A stretch of 37,659 bases of DNA from an uncultured Flammeovirgaceae bacterium (GTDB lineage: Bacteria; Bacteroidota; Bacteroidia; Cytophagales; Cyclobacteriaceae), in the NCBI GenBank assembly GCA_937884755.1, contig CAKZYJ010000057.1, positions 1 to 37,659 on the forward strand, written 5' to 3'. Positions 16,348 through 25,403 of this stretch are shown in pieces. Under the pieces are notes generated by a model. It saw nothing but the letters and a program-made list of their open reading frames with translations, was not told the origin of the DNA and did no database searches. Each line of letters opens with the position of its first letter. The stretch's first letter is position 1. The position numbers and the translations under genes are program-made.

Positions 16348-16575
16348 TTACACCTTCTGATTTTTTCCTACCGCTAAATAGATAATAGCACCAAGAAACT
16401 GTAAGAGTATAACTACCAACACCCAGATGATTTTATCGCTATCGTTGCGAAACCGACTGCGAAGTACATCAATAAGCGCGTAGAGCCATAGCCCAGTACC
16501 TAATAGAAAGAAGATAACAACTAGTAAGACTTCCCAACCGCCTAAACCACCAATGAATAAGAGTAGAGTATCCAT
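16348..16575 (-). CDS. PLDc_N-like small membrane protein (copy 1)
   Basis: 75 residues, two transmembrane helices, with ALIDVLRSRFRNDSDKIIW between them and FLGAIIYLAVGKNQK at the end, the PLDc_N module standing alone. It has the same length and layout as the next gene, so the pair arose by tandem duplication. Upstream is a DUF6090 membrane protein gene, 41 nt away. Function unknown. Confidence 0.78.
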   Translation of the reverse strand: MDTLLLFIGGLGGWEVLLVVIFFLLGTGLWLYALIDVLRSRFRNDSDKIIWVLVVILLQFLGAIIYLAVGKNQKV

Positions 16576-16616
16576 AATTGCTAGGTTATTAATGCAATAA
16601 ATTTACGCCATTTTTA

Positions 16617-17309
16617 CTATTCTGTGTTATCCAGACTTTGTTGGAGGTTATATAATTTCTCTAGTACGCTCTCGTATTCAATAATCTGATTAGTCATTAG
16701 GTTGCTGTAGGCAACAGCAATATTCTCGAAGCGATGATCAGTGATGAAGTCCGCCGGGTCTATCGGGTAGTTAGTGCTGAACCTTACTTTATTGAAGAAA
16801 TAGGGATTAATAAAATCGTGGATATAATCTTCAGTAACTCGTTCATTAATTCCCGTATTTTCCAGCAATTTGTAGGTATTGATCAACTTTTTCCGAAGGG
16901 TATAATCTCTAATTAATTCAAAGTCACCTGACTCTTTTATGTTCTCCATCGTAGTAGCGAGAGGGCGGTAAAACACAAAATTAGTCATTATTGGTGAGGT
17001 AGTTCCCAGCCGAGTATCAGAAAATCTCTTGGTGGTGACGAGGGCTTTTATAGTATCTGCCACCTCTCTCTGTGAGATGGCTGCCGCTAATACTTGCTGT
17101 AAATTTTCAATATTTTCTTGGGTTTCCAACCGAAAGCTTTCCAGGTAGTTCTTCAGCCGCTGGTTGGTCTTCCGGGTCTCATTCCAGCTATTTAGTTGGA
17201 AAGCTAGACTAATCCCTAGAATTACAATTAGAAAATCAATGAGCTTAGACTTCCAGTCAATGGCCAGCTTGATTCTTTGACGATAAACGGTTTTTAGTCG
17301 GTTGATCAT
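16617..17309 (-). CDS. DUF6090-like membrane-anchored protein
   Basis: A 230-residue protein with a single N-terminal transmembrane helix, SKLIDFLIVILGISLAFQLN, followed by SWNETRK and a long helical region (RLKNYLESFRLETQENIENL). The helix followed by SWNE/NNW is characteristic of DUF6090 proteins of Bacteroidota. The C-terminal part is helical, with ESGDFELIRDYTLRKKLINT. ATG at 17309 is chosen because the longer frame would need a TTG start at 17360 and would precede the anchor with 17 atypical residues. It follows tolC on the same strand. Function unknown. Confidence 0.75.
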   Translation of the reverse strand: MINRLKTVYRQRIKLAIDWKSKLIDFLIVILGISLAFQLNSWNETRKTNQRLKNYLESFRLETQENIENLQQVLAAAISQREVADTIKALVTTKRFSDTRLGTTSPIMTNFVFYRPLATTMENIKESGDFELIRDYTLRKKLINTYKLLENTGINERVTEDYIHDFINPYFFNKVRFSTNYPIDPADFITDHRFENIAVAYSNLMTNQIIEYESVLEKLYNLQQSLDNTE

Positions 17310-17350
17310 TCGGTGGTCACGTATTTCTTCCAAAAATAATACGTTTTTCA

Positions 17351-17396
17351 GATCAACCAAGCTCGCAACAAGCTTCAGAAGCTGGCTTAGTTGATC
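17351..17396 (-). terminator. Nested hairpin at the tolC 3' end
   Basis: GATCAACCAAGC (17351-17362) and GCTTAGTTGATC (17385-17396) pair at 11 of 12 positions. Inside the loop AGCTTC/GAAGCT (17371-17383) forms a second stem around one base. The structure overlaps the tolC stop codon and lies 42 nt before the chosen DUF6090 start. No T-run follows on the minus strand, so it may be a 3' stability element rather than a true terminator. Confidence 0.4.
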
Positions 17397-18739
17397 GTTT
17401 CGTACTCACTCAGAATACCTCCGGTGAGACGTAGTAGTTCGGTTTCCGACTCAATCAGATTATACTTAGCCTGAATATTGGTAAGGGCCGTGGTGAGATA
17501 ACTTACCTGAAGGTCACGGTAATTAAAGGAGTTGATGGTTCCGTTGCGGAAACGTTCCTCGGCCAAATCTAGGTTGAGTTGGGCGGTCTCAACATTTTCT
17601 TCGGAAATGGACAGTAGTTTTTTCCGGACATTATAAAGATCAAAGGTGGCTAGCAGGTTATTACGCAGCGTAATCTTTTGTTGGTCAATCTGTACTTGGC
17701 TGATACGTTCCTGAGTGTAGGCATTTTCAATTGTCTGACGCACGCGTCCTCCGTCAAACAATAAGTAGTTTAAGGTAAACCCAGCAGCATAGCTCAGCGT
17801 TCTAGCATTCACCACCTCCTCGCGATCAGGGTCAGGAAAAGCGAACTCAGCATTGGAAATATCCTGTCGTTGCCAGGTATAGCCAGCACCGGCCGTAAAA
17901 CTGAGTTGAGGATAAAGCTCAGTTTTTGCCAGTCGGGTATCTAAACGGGCAATTTCTAAGTTCAGGTATTGGTTCTGCAAATTGCTATTGCTGGCGATCA
18001 TCCGATCGTACAGTTCCTCCAACTCAAAATTGAGTGGCTCTACTTCCAGGTTATCGGTAAGATTGTAAGTGAGCGTTACATCTTTTCCCATTAGTAGATT
18101 CAGGGTTCGCCGGGCGTTTACAAAGGTGATTTCCTGGTTTACCAATTTGGTAGAATCAGTTAGAAACAGGTTTTTCTGCTGCAGAATATCAAAAGTTACC
18201 GCACTACCTAGCTCACCTTTTAGCTTTATATACTCGTAGCGGTCTTTAGACAGGTTGAAGGTAGATGCTAACACATCCAGTCGCTCCTGCTCCAACTGCA
18301 CGATGTAGTACTGATTTATGATCCCTTGCACTGCATTTTCAATCACCACTATCGCGTTGCCTCGCGTGAGATTCTCTAGTTTCTGTAGCTGATCACGACG
18401 AATACTGACGCTGAAGCCGTCAAACAGAATCCAGTTTACATTAATAGAGGGCGTAATATCATTAGAAATAGTCAGCCCCTGCAAGAAACTGGCAGGGTTG
18501 TCTACATCCCGGAAATTATTGTTCTGTGCTAGGCTAAAGCTAATGGTTGGCCATCGTCCGGCAGCTCCCCAGTTGTTATTATTAGCTGCGACTTCAATGT
18601 TCAGTTCTTCAATCTGAATATCAAAGTTATTCTCCAATCCAATCTGGATAGCTTGGGAGAGCGATAGGTCTTCTTGCTCCTGGGCATTAGCGAAGCAAGT
18701 CATTACTAAGCCGGCCAAAGTAAAAAATAAATATTTCAT
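17387..18739 (-). CDS. TolC-family outer membrane efflux protein
   Basis: A 450-residue outer-membrane channel component with a Sec signal peptide (MKYLFFTLAGLVMTCFANAQ). It carries two outer-membrane-efflux repeats rich in long helices, e.g. LSLSQAIQIGLENNFDIQIE at the start of repeat 1 and NLDLAEERFRNGTINSFNY, typical of the closing part of repeat 2. It would form the trimeric exit duct for the RND pump encoded upstream. It follows the RND gene by 73 nt, a gap that contains a stem-loop. Confidence 0.93.
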   Translation of the reverse strand: MKYLFFTLAGLVMTCFANAQEQEDLSLSQAIQIGLENNFDIQIEELNIEVAANNNNWGAAGRWPTISFSLAQNNNFRDVDNPASFLQGLTISNDITPSINVNWILFDGFSVSIRRDQLQKLENLTRGNAIVVIENAVQGIINQYYIVQLEQERLDVLASTFNLSKDRYEYIKLKGELGSAVTFDILQQKNLFLTDSTKLVNQEITFVNARRTLNLLMGKDVTLTYNLTDNLEVEPLNFELEELYDRMIASNSNLQNQYLNLEIARLDTRLAKTELYPQLSFTAGAGYTWQRQDISNAEFAFPDPDREEVVNARTLSYAAGFTLNYLLFDGGRVRQTIENAYTQERISQVQIDQQKITLRNNLLATFDLYNVRKKLLSISEENVETAQLNLDLAEERFRNGTINSFNYRDLQVSYLTTALTNIQAKYNLIESETELLRLTGGILSEYETIN

Positions 18740-18768
18740 GAAGGGTAGGAAGTCAGGATTAAAAGAGG

Positions 18769-18802
18769 GGATGTAAGAGAGTACTCACTCTCTCCCACAT
18801 CC
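18769..18802 (-). promoter_or_regulatory. Stem-loop between RND pump and tolC genes
   Basis: GGATGT (18769-18774) pairs with ACATCC (18797-18802) and AGAGAGT (18776-18782) pairs with ACTCTCT (18787-18793), with a small asymmetric bulge and a 4-nt loop. On the minus strand CCTCTTTTAATCC follows, a weak T-run. It could act as a partial terminator or mRNA stabiliser setting the pump-to-channel ratio. Confidence 0.5.
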
Positions 18803-18812
18803 TATATTTCAT

Positions 18813-21800
18813 TTATGCTTGTTGTAGTCGGCGTTGTTCGCGAATAGCTGGTTCTACATCTTCGTGGTCGGGCGAGTGGTAGGGTTCATTCGGATTCATA
18901 AAATGTTTTATCCTACCAATACCTTTGTTGATGTACAACTTAACATCGTTGAAAATCAAAATGATTACCGGGAAGAACAGCAGAATCATCAGTGTACCTA
19001 GCATTACCCCGTAGGCTACCGAAATGGCCATCGGAATCAGGAACTGCGCTTGAAAGCTCTTTTCCAGAATCAGCGGAAACAACCCTACTACCGTAGTGAT
19101 AGACGTAAGCAAAATAGCCCGGAAACGAGCAATACCCGCCCCAAATGCCGCTTCTTCTACCCGCATACCTTCCCGTAGGTTCTGATTGTACTTATCCAGC
19201 ATCACCACCGCATCGTTGATAATTACTCCCGAAAGAGCAATCATACCGTACATACTGAGCGTGGAAATAGGCTGATCATGAATACCGTGGCCGATAGCCG
19301 CACAAACTAATCCTAACGGAATGAGCAGTAAGATTAGAATGGCCTGATAAAGCGAACGGAACGAAAGAGTGATCACCAGTATCATCATAATTAAGGCCGT
19401 GGGAAATACCTTAACGAAGGAATCAAAGGTACGGGCCGACCGCCGCGACTGCCCCTCAAATGAATAGGTCACGCTGGGGTACTTCGCTAAAATAGGGGGA
19501 AGAATTTCGGTCTGCACCTTCTCAATAATGGGCGGCACTGGCTCGTAGGGGTCAACTAAGTCAGCCTCGAGCCGCACTTCGCGCTTGCCGTTGAAGTGGT
19601 TGATATTCATCACACCCCGCTCGATGTTGTAGTCGGCCAGTTCTCGTAACGGATACTCATTTCCCTGCCCGTCTTTAATCCGCATCGCTTCCATCTGCGA
19701 AATAGTCAGGCGGTCTTCTTCCGGGTAACGTACCCACACTCGCACTTCGTCAGTACCAATAATCAGCCGCTGCGCTTCCTCACCAAAGAATGCCTGCCGG
19801 ATTTGATTGGTAATATCTTGCTGCGAAAAACCTAAGAAATAGGCCTGCGGACGTAACTCCAGTTGGATTTCCCGCTGCCCAGTAGCGGTATTATCTTTGA
19901 TGTCTTTGAGCGATGCCAGTGCCATAATTTCGGCCTTGGCCTGCTCTTTGGCCGCCATCAGATCTTCCAGATTGTTGCCAAGCAGGGCTAATGAAAATGG
20001 CGTTCCGAAGCGGTTCTGCCCACCCACACTAAACTTTTGTGCTTCAGGTACGGCGCCAATCTTCTGCCGCACTCGGTTGGCAATCTCAAAGCTAGAGATA
20101 TCCTCTACCCGCTCCAGGTTAGCTAAATCTACCCGTAGGTATCCGGTATGGCCTCCTCGCTCTACTCCTCCACGACCACCACTACTACCAATGTTTAGGC
20201 TAACAGTTTCAATCAGCGACTGCTCATCGTTTCGGTCTTGCTTAATTTCCTCGTTTACTTCCCAAACAGCAGCCTCAAACCGGCGCATGTAGTCTTCGGT
20301 GATATTTTCCCGGGTACCGGGGTTCAGCACCAGAGATACCTCAAAATCGTCGAAGGGAATCGATGGAAAAATAGTATACTTGATTAAGCCCCCTTGTATC
20401 ATGCCCCACACGACCATGATAATGAAGAGAGGAATAGCAAATGAAACCCAGCGCCACTGGATCAGTAGCCGAAGCACCCCACCGTATATATTGTCGCGCA
20501 GGTACTTAATTCCTTTATCCAATCCACCCCGAATACGATCCTTTTTAGGCTTATGGTCAGCATCTTCGGCTTTACCCGTGGCCAGGTGAGAAGGTAGTAC
20601 GAAGAAAGCTTCTACCAATGAGAAGGCCAGACAGGCAATTACTACAATAGACATTTCGGTGGTAAACCCCTGGTTGTCTAGTAACATAAGTGGAATAAAG
20701 GCAATGATCGTAGTAGTTACCGAAGTGAATACCGCCGGCAGCACTTCCATTGTCCCGTCCACCGCTGCTTTTATCGGGCTTTTTCCCATTTCGCGGTGGG
20801 TGTAAATATTTTCAGCGATCACAATACCATCATCTACTAATATACCAATTACTAGTATCATTCCGAAGAGTGAAAGCATGTTAATGGTGATGCCCGCCAG
20901 GCTGCCGACGATGAACATGCCCAGAAACGAAATAGGGATACCAATGGCTACCCAGAACGAAAGCCGCAAACTCAGGAATAAACCTAAGGCTACCAGCACC
21001 AAGGTTAGCCCCACCAGACCATTGTTGGTTAGCAGACTGATCCGTTGCTGAAGTAGGGTGTTGAAATCAAAGCTGGCAACTAGTTCAAAGTTATCGTTTT
21101 CAGCATTGAATTTTTCCAGATAGTCTCCTATAAATGCCGAGATTTCCTGCAAGTCTTCCTCCGGTAGCTTACGTACGCTTATGGACGTAGCTACTTGGCC
21201 GTTTGAGTAGCTTTTATTAGGGGTATCGGCAAACTGGAATTTTATATTAGCAATATCCTTCAGCAATAAGTTACTTCCGTCGGGGTTGGCCCGTAGGATA
21301 ATCCGGCCAATTTCCTCGGGGGCATATTCCTGTGAGTTGGCCCGAATGCGAATTTCTTCTTCCAAGGTCTTAATCGAACCCCCTGAAATATCCCGGTTAT
21401 TGAAGCGAACGGCATTGGCCACCTGAGCAAAAGTAAGATCGTAGCGTTGCAAAGTAGCTTCGTTCACTTCAATAGAAATCTCGAGCGGAGGATATCCAAA
21501 GATATCTACCTGCGAAATCTCTCCAGAGTTGAGCATATCATCTTCAATCTGCTCGGCTTTCTGCTTAAGAGCCTTTAGGTCAGCCGGGCCTTTCAGGGTT
21601 AGGAATGCCGCACTAGAGCTAAACCCTCCCCGGTCCTTGGTTACAATAGGAGGTTCAGCTCCTACCGGGTAGGAGGGAATTCCGTCTACCGCGTTTTTTA
21701 CTTCCGCCAGTACCTCATCGATATCGTAATCGTCGCGGGTTTCAATACTAATAGTAGCTGAGTTTTCCGAAGACGTAGAGGTAACTTCTTCAATACCTGT

Positions 21801-22025
21801 AATCCCTTTGAGAGATTCTTCTACCTTGATTGTAACTCCCTCTTCCATTTCTTCTGGAGAAGCTCCCGGGTACGTTACCCTAACCGCGATCTTATTGGGA
21901 GGCAATTCGGGGAAAAAGGATTTATTAATACTAAGATAACCTAGTACCCCAAAAATGATAATAATGACTAAAATAGCGTTTGCCCAGATGGGATAACGCA
22001 CAAAGAACTCTACAATTTTTCTCAT
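18813..22025 (-). CDS. RND efflux pump, AcrB/HAE-type inner membrane subunit
   Basis: A 1070-residue proton-driven efflux transporter. It has the classic RND layout: an N-terminal helix (FVRYPIWANAILVIIIIFGV), a large periplasmic loop with VTYPGASPEEMEEGV, helices 2-6 with the paired Asp398/Asp399 of the proton relay in GILVDDGIVIAENI, a second periplasmic loop, and helices 8-12. In helix 10 the position of AcrB Lys940 appears to be Asn in SGVIINDAVVML, so this belongs to a relay variant seen in many HAE-1-like proteins. The substrate range is unknown. The start overlaps the MFP stop by 4 nt. Confidence 0.93.
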   Translation of the reverse strand: MRKIVEFFVRYPIWANAILVIIIIFGVLGYLSINKSFFPELPPNKIAVRVTYPGASPEEMEEGVTIKVEESLKGITGIEEVTSTSSENSATISIETRDDYDIDEVLAEVKNAVDGIPSYPVGAEPPIVTKDRGGFSSSAAFLTLKGPADLKALKQKAEQIEDDMLNSGEISQVDIFGYPPLEISIEVNEATLQRYDLTFAQVANAVRFNNRDISGGSIKTLEEEIRIRANSQEYAPEEIGRIILRANPDGSNLLLKDIANIKFQFADTPNKSYSNGQVATSISVRKLPEEDLQEISAFIGDYLEKFNAENDNFELVASFDFNTLLQQRISLLTNNGLVGLTLVLVALGLFLSLRLSFWVAIGIPISFLGMFIVGSLAGITINMLSLFGMILVIGILVDDGIVIAENIYTHREMGKSPIKAAVDGTMEVLPAVFTSVTTTIIAFIPLMLLDNQGFTTEMSIVVIACLAFSLVEAFFVLPSHLATGKAEDADHKPKKDRIRGGLDKGIKYLRDNIYGGVLRLLIQWRWVSFAIPLFIIMVVWGMIQGGLIKYTIFPSIPFDDFEVSLVLNPGTRENITEDYMRRFEAAVWEVNEEIKQDRNDEQSLIETVSLNIGSSGGRGGVERGGHTGYLRVDLANLERVEDISSFEIANRVRQKIGAVPEAQKFSVGGQNRFGTPFSLALLGNNLEDLMAAKEQAKAEIMALASLKDIKDNTATGQREIQLELRPQAYFLGFSQQDITNQIRQAFFGEEAQRLIIGTDEVRVWVRYPEEDRLTISQMEAMRIKDGQGNEYPLRELADYNIERGVMNINHFNGKREVRLEADLVDPYEPVPPIIEKVQTEILPPILAKYPSVTYSFEGQSRRSARTFDSFVKVFPTALIMMILVITLSFRSLYQAILILLLIPLGLVCAAIGHGIHDQPISTLSMYGMIALSGVIINDAVVMLDKYNQNLREGMRVEEAAFGAGIARFRAILLTSITTVVGLFPLILEKSFQAQFLIPMAISVAYGVMLGTLMILLFFPVIILIFNDVKLYINKGIGRIKHFMNPNEPYHSPDHEDVEPAIREQRRLQQA

Positions 22026-23245
22026 GTCTCACTGCGATTTTCGGTAGTAGCTGAATCAGACTGGCTATCGGCTTTACGAGGACGGTTCCCGCCAGGGCGT
22101 CCACCTCCTACTTCGGTAGTAACTTTCATATTCTCTACGGCATTGGCGGGTAAATCCACTACTAAACTATCTCCCGCATTTAGGCCGCTGCCCGCTACCG
22201 GACTAATCAAAACCTGATCCTGGGTAATTTTCTCAATATTAACCCGGCGCGACTGTAGTACTCCGTCCTTCACTACGTATACCTGATCCTGGTTAATAAG
22301 TACTCGCCGGGGAATTTGCATGGCCTGTTCCAGGCGCGAGCCGGGAATAGTAGCGCGTAGATATTGCCCGTCGTACAAACCGCTATTGGTCTCCGCCTCT
22401 ACTCCTACATAGACATTGATAGACTGGGTAGTTGGATCAATGAAATCGGCAATACGGATAACACGTCCTGGCCAGGTTTGGGAACCGTCTTCAGAAGAGA
22501 CTTCTACTTCAGCTCCTTCGTTTACCCAGCGAATTTCTTCCGGGTCTACCGGAATTTCCAACTCTAACTGATCAGTACGGATGATGTTGGCAATATTGGC
22601 CCCTGGGTTTACCACGGTGCCAGTTTCCAGATTTACGTTGACAATACTGCCATCGTAAGGTGCGTATTGATAGTATTTTCGGAGATTCTCTTCGCCACTT
22701 TTTATGCTGTAGTATTCGCTCAGAATGTTTTGGGTGGCTAAGAAGGTTTTTACCTTACTGCTAGTCACCTCAGGGAGCGGCTCTAACGATTCGTCTATCT
22801 CAATGCTTTCGAAGTAAGCCTGCCAAGCGGGATAATCTTCGGTAAAGTCGATCTTAAGATCAGGCAGGCTGGAAGCGATCAAGTTGAGAAACTGACTCTT
22901 GCGTGCCTGCAAGTTTAGCCGGGCTTCGGCATCGTTAATCCGGTAGATGAGTTGTCCCTTACGGAAATTGACTCCAGGTTTGAGTTGAACCCGACCCGCA
23001 AACAATCTTCCGCCTACTTCCGCAATCAAGTCCAGCGGTTGAGAGGAGGTGATTCGTCCGTATTCTACTACTTCGGTGTCAATTTCTTCATAAGTTACTT
23101 CATCTACCCGGACAAAATTAGTAGAAGCACGTTTAGGACGCTCAGGAGGTAGTTCTTTCATACCGGCGAATTGCTGCATAGCGATAAATCCGGCGGCAAT
23201 CAGTACTACAAATAGTCCGAAGACCAGTAGTTTACGTTTATTCAT
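22022..23245 (-). CDS. RND efflux periplasmic adaptor (MFP/HlyD family)
   Basis: A 407-residue membrane-fusion protein with an N-terminal anchor (KLLVFGLFVVLIAAGFIAM). A barrel-sandwich hybrid domain follows, split by a short helical hairpin: DLIAEVGGRLFAGRVQLKPG before it and YAPYDGSIVNVNLETGTVVN after it. Then come a beta-barrel domain (ELEIPVDPEEIRWVNEGAEV) and a membrane-proximal domain. The C-terminus is a Gly/Arg/Ser-rich low-complexity tail. It would link the RND pump to TolC. First gene of the MFP-RND-TolC operon; no TetR or MarR regulator is adjacent. Confidence 0.92.
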   Translation of the reverse strand: MNKRKLLVFGLFVVLIAAGFIAMQQFAGMKELPPERPKRASTNFVRVDEVTYEEIDTEVVEYGRITSSQPLDLIAEVGGRLFAGRVQLKPGVNFRKGQLIYRINDAEARLNLQARKSQFLNLIASSLPDLKIDFTEDYPAWQAYFESIEIDESLEPLPEVTSSKVKTFLATQNILSEYYSIKSGEENLRKYYQYAPYDGSIVNVNLETGTVVNPGANIANIIRTDQLELEIPVDPEEIRWVNEGAEVEVSSEDGSQTWPGRVIRIADFIDPTTQSINVYVGVEAETNSGLYDGQYLRATIPGSRLEQAMQIPRRVLINQDQVYVVKDGVLQSRRVNIEKITQDQVLISPVAGSGLNAGDSLVVDLPANAVENMKVTTEVGGGRPGGNRPRKADSQSDSATTENRSET

Positions 23246-23259
23246 GGGGATTAGGATTG

Positions 23260-23396
23260 GTACTGAACAGAGTATTAACTGATCTTGCTAACGGATATTT
23301 CTCGCTAGTGGTGGTCAATTTTCTACAAATTCAGTTATTTAATAGACTAACCCGCTTTCGCCAAGCTTATTTTAGCGATTATTTACTGTTCAGTAC
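23260..23396. promoter_or_regulatory. Paired TACTGAACAG sites in the efflux operon control region
   Basis: GTACTGAACAG at 23260-23270 and its exact complement CTGTTCAGTAC at 23386-23396 flank the 144-nt region between the MFP start and the sulfatase stop. The distal copy is itself a near-palindrome on both strands (TACTG, two bases, CAGTA; 23384-23395) and overlaps the sulfatase stop codon. The proximal copy lies 15 nt before the MFP start codon. They could be two half-sites of a repressor with DNA looping. No regulator gene is adjacent, so this is tentative. Confidence 0.35.
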
Positions 23397-25273
23397 TGCT
23401 TCATCCATTCCGACAAAGCCCAGCAGGCGTACAATTCGTAGTACTGCGAACGGTCTTCCGCAATTTCACACAGGCGCTGCTGCTTTTCTTGCGCTTCCGA
23501 GAGTACTGGTTTGGCTGCTTCTCCCATTTGTTGGATAGCCCGAGCCGCCATCAGCATAGTTGCCCCTTCGCTGTCCAATTTATCTATAAGTAATGGAAGA
23601 GCATCGTCACACTCACCGGATTGGCAAAGTAGCTCAGCCGCTTTAATTTGCACCGAAGGAAACGGGTCATTCAGATGTTTTTGTAGTACCGGCCGAACCG
23701 AAGAAGCCAAGTTCGCATCGCTTCCTAATCCAATCACTGACCAGTAGCGGATAATTGGGTTTTCACTCTTCATCAGTTCAGCTACCATTTGTGCGGTTAG
23801 TTTTTCATTAGGGAGAGAAAGATCCGTAATCCCTAGTATATCTTTAATAGGGAAGGTTTTAGTATCCCGCACCATTTCGTAGATAGTACGGCCTTCGGCC
23901 AGACGCTGCATCATAGGTTCGGGAATTAGTCCTGAGTCGTGGGTTTCGGTAGCCCACTGCTGCTGCGCAGTGCGCATCTCGGTTAGTATCGTTGCGTACT
24001 CCGGGTCATCGGCTAGATTATTTACCTGGTAGGGATCAGCTTCGGTATCATACAGTTCCTCCTCCGGACGAGTAGGTGCCCACATATGTTGCTGGGCAGG
24101 GGTTAAATCACCTTCAGCCAAAACCCGGCGGAGCTCCACCATCACTTCCGACTGGTCGGTATAAAAATTAGGTTGAATCAATGGTAAGTGAGGGAGGTAA
24201 TTACGAATGTAGAGGAAGCGTTGGCTTCGCACGCTGCGGGAAATCTCAAAGGCTTCGTCTACCCGGTCGGAAGTAGCAAATACGTATTCAGGAGTTGGCT
24301 GTTGGTGTTCCCCCAAGAAAGCAACGCCCTGCATCTGATCCGGTGCTTCCTGTCCGATAATACTGAGTACAGTAGGAGCAAAATCCACGAAGTTTACCAA
24401 CTGGTCGCTTTGCGTTCCTGGAACCAGGTTTAATGCCTGCTGATAGGATGACGGGGCTTTTACCAGAAATGGCACCTTCAATCCTGAGTCGTATAATGCG
24501 CGTTTGCCCCGGGGCATGCCGGTACCGTGGTCGGCAAAGAAGAACACAATGGTATTGTCCGCTAACCCATCCTCTTGCAACTGATCCAGAATATCCTGCA
24601 CCTGCCGGTCCATAATGGTCACCAGATCGTAGTAGCGCGCCCACATTTTTCGGGTAACCGGGGTATCAAAAAAGTAGGGTGGAATCACCATATCAGCGGG
24701 ATCGTGCCGTTCTTCCTCGCTCAATTGATGACCATACCTTTCGTAAAATTCTTCATCAGAACCAAAGATTTTTGATTGGTGCGTAGTCTCGATATTGAAT
24801 ACGCTGAAGAATGGCTTACCTAAAGGACGATTGCGCCAGTGGGCACGCTTACTGGATTCATCCCACATTTCCTCATCCTGAAAGTTGTAGTCTTCTTTAC
24901 TGTTGTTCGTGCAGTAATAACCGGCATCACGCAGGTAGTGTGGTAACGCTCGAACCTCATTGGGAATTTCCACTTCCGAGCGCAAATGCTGCGTGCCCAT
25001 AGAGGTAGCGTAAATACCGGTAATCAATGCTGACCGGGCGGGAGAGCAGACCGGAGCGGGCGCAAATGCCTGAGTAAATCTTACTCCTTCACTGGCCAAC
25101 CGATCCAGATTAGGGGTGATTGCCTGGGTATCGCCGTAGCTACCCAGATAAGCGTTCAGATCTTCGCAAGTTATCCAGAGAATGTTCGGTAGGTTCTCGA
25201 CAGTTTGTCCTACGGTTGAGAAACTCACTGTCAGGAACAACGAATAGCAGAGAAGTAGGCGGTTATAGTGCAT
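23390..25273 (-). CDS. Secreted sulfatase with C-terminal HEAT-like repeats
   Basis: A 627-residue exported sulfatase. A signal peptide (about 1-22) is followed by the alkaline-phosphatase-like sulfatase domain. NILWITCEDLN contributes metal ligands, and PVCSPARSALITG contains Cys76, the residue converted to formylglycine in the C-x-P-x-R motif. FFADHGTGMPRGKRALYDSG holds the second metal site with the Asp-His pair. From about residue 520 the sequence turns into HEAT-like helical pairs (IIRYWSVIGLGSDANLASSV, DPFPSVQIKAAELL, EGATMLMAARAIQQMGEAAK), an unusual C-terminal extension. The substrate is probably a sulfated glycan, but the gene is not in a PUL. It is convergent to nothing and divergent from serpin 1. 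Confidence 0.9.
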   Translation of the reverse strand: MHYNRLLLCYSLFLTVSFSTVGQTVENLPNILWITCEDLNAYLGSYGDTQAITPNLDRLASEGVRFTQAFAPAPVCSPARSALITGIYATSMGTQHLRSEVEIPNEVRALPHYLRDAGYYCTNNSKEDYNFQDEEMWDESSKRAHWRNRPLGKPFFSVFNIETTHQSKIFGSDEEFYERYGHQLSEEERHDPADMVIPPYFFDTPVTRKMWARYYDLVTIMDRQVQDILDQLQEDGLADNTIVFFFADHGTGMPRGKRALYDSGLKVPFLVKAPSSYQQALNLVPGTQSDQLVNFVDFAPTVLSIIGQEAPDQMQGVAFLGEHQQPTPEYVFATSDRVDEAFEISRSVRSQRFLYIRNYLPHLPLIQPNFYTDQSEVMVELRRVLAEGDLTPAQQHMWAPTRPEEELYDTEADPYQVNNLADDPEYATILTEMRTAQQQWATETHDSGLIPEPMMQRLAEGRTIYEMVRDTKTFPIKDILGITDLSLPNEKLTAQMVAELMKSENPIIRYWSVIGLGSDANLASSVRPVLQKHLNDPFPSVQIKAAELLCQSGECDDALPLLIDKLDSEGATMLMAARAIQQMGEAAKPVLSEAQEKQQRLCEIAEDRSQYYELYACWALSEWMKQY

Positions 25274-25403
25274 AGTAGTCTATTCAGCCAAGAATATAGC
25301 TATCTTCGGTGGATAGCACAATTTTATTTTACGATCAACACTTCTCTTTCCAACCGAGTGTCTGCCAAATGGGTCTTGGTAGAAACTTTTTCTCACAACT
25401 CTT

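Noticed and set aside
16101-16575. The two 75-residue genes as a toxin/holin pair
   Set aside because: Two-helix small size is suggestive, but the D-V-x-R-x-F loop and G-x-x-x-Y-L-x-x-G ending fit PLDc_N modules, and the context is a metabolic/membrane operon.
19897-20589. Plus-strand open frames antisense to the RND pump gene
   Set aside because: They are shadows of a highly conserved 1070-residue gene and show biased residue use typical of antisense frames.
23257-23538. 93-residue plus-strand open frame crossing the efflux/sulfatase junction
   Set aside because: Its second half is antisense to the sulfatase gene and the first half is control-region sequence. No signal, motif or start context supports it.
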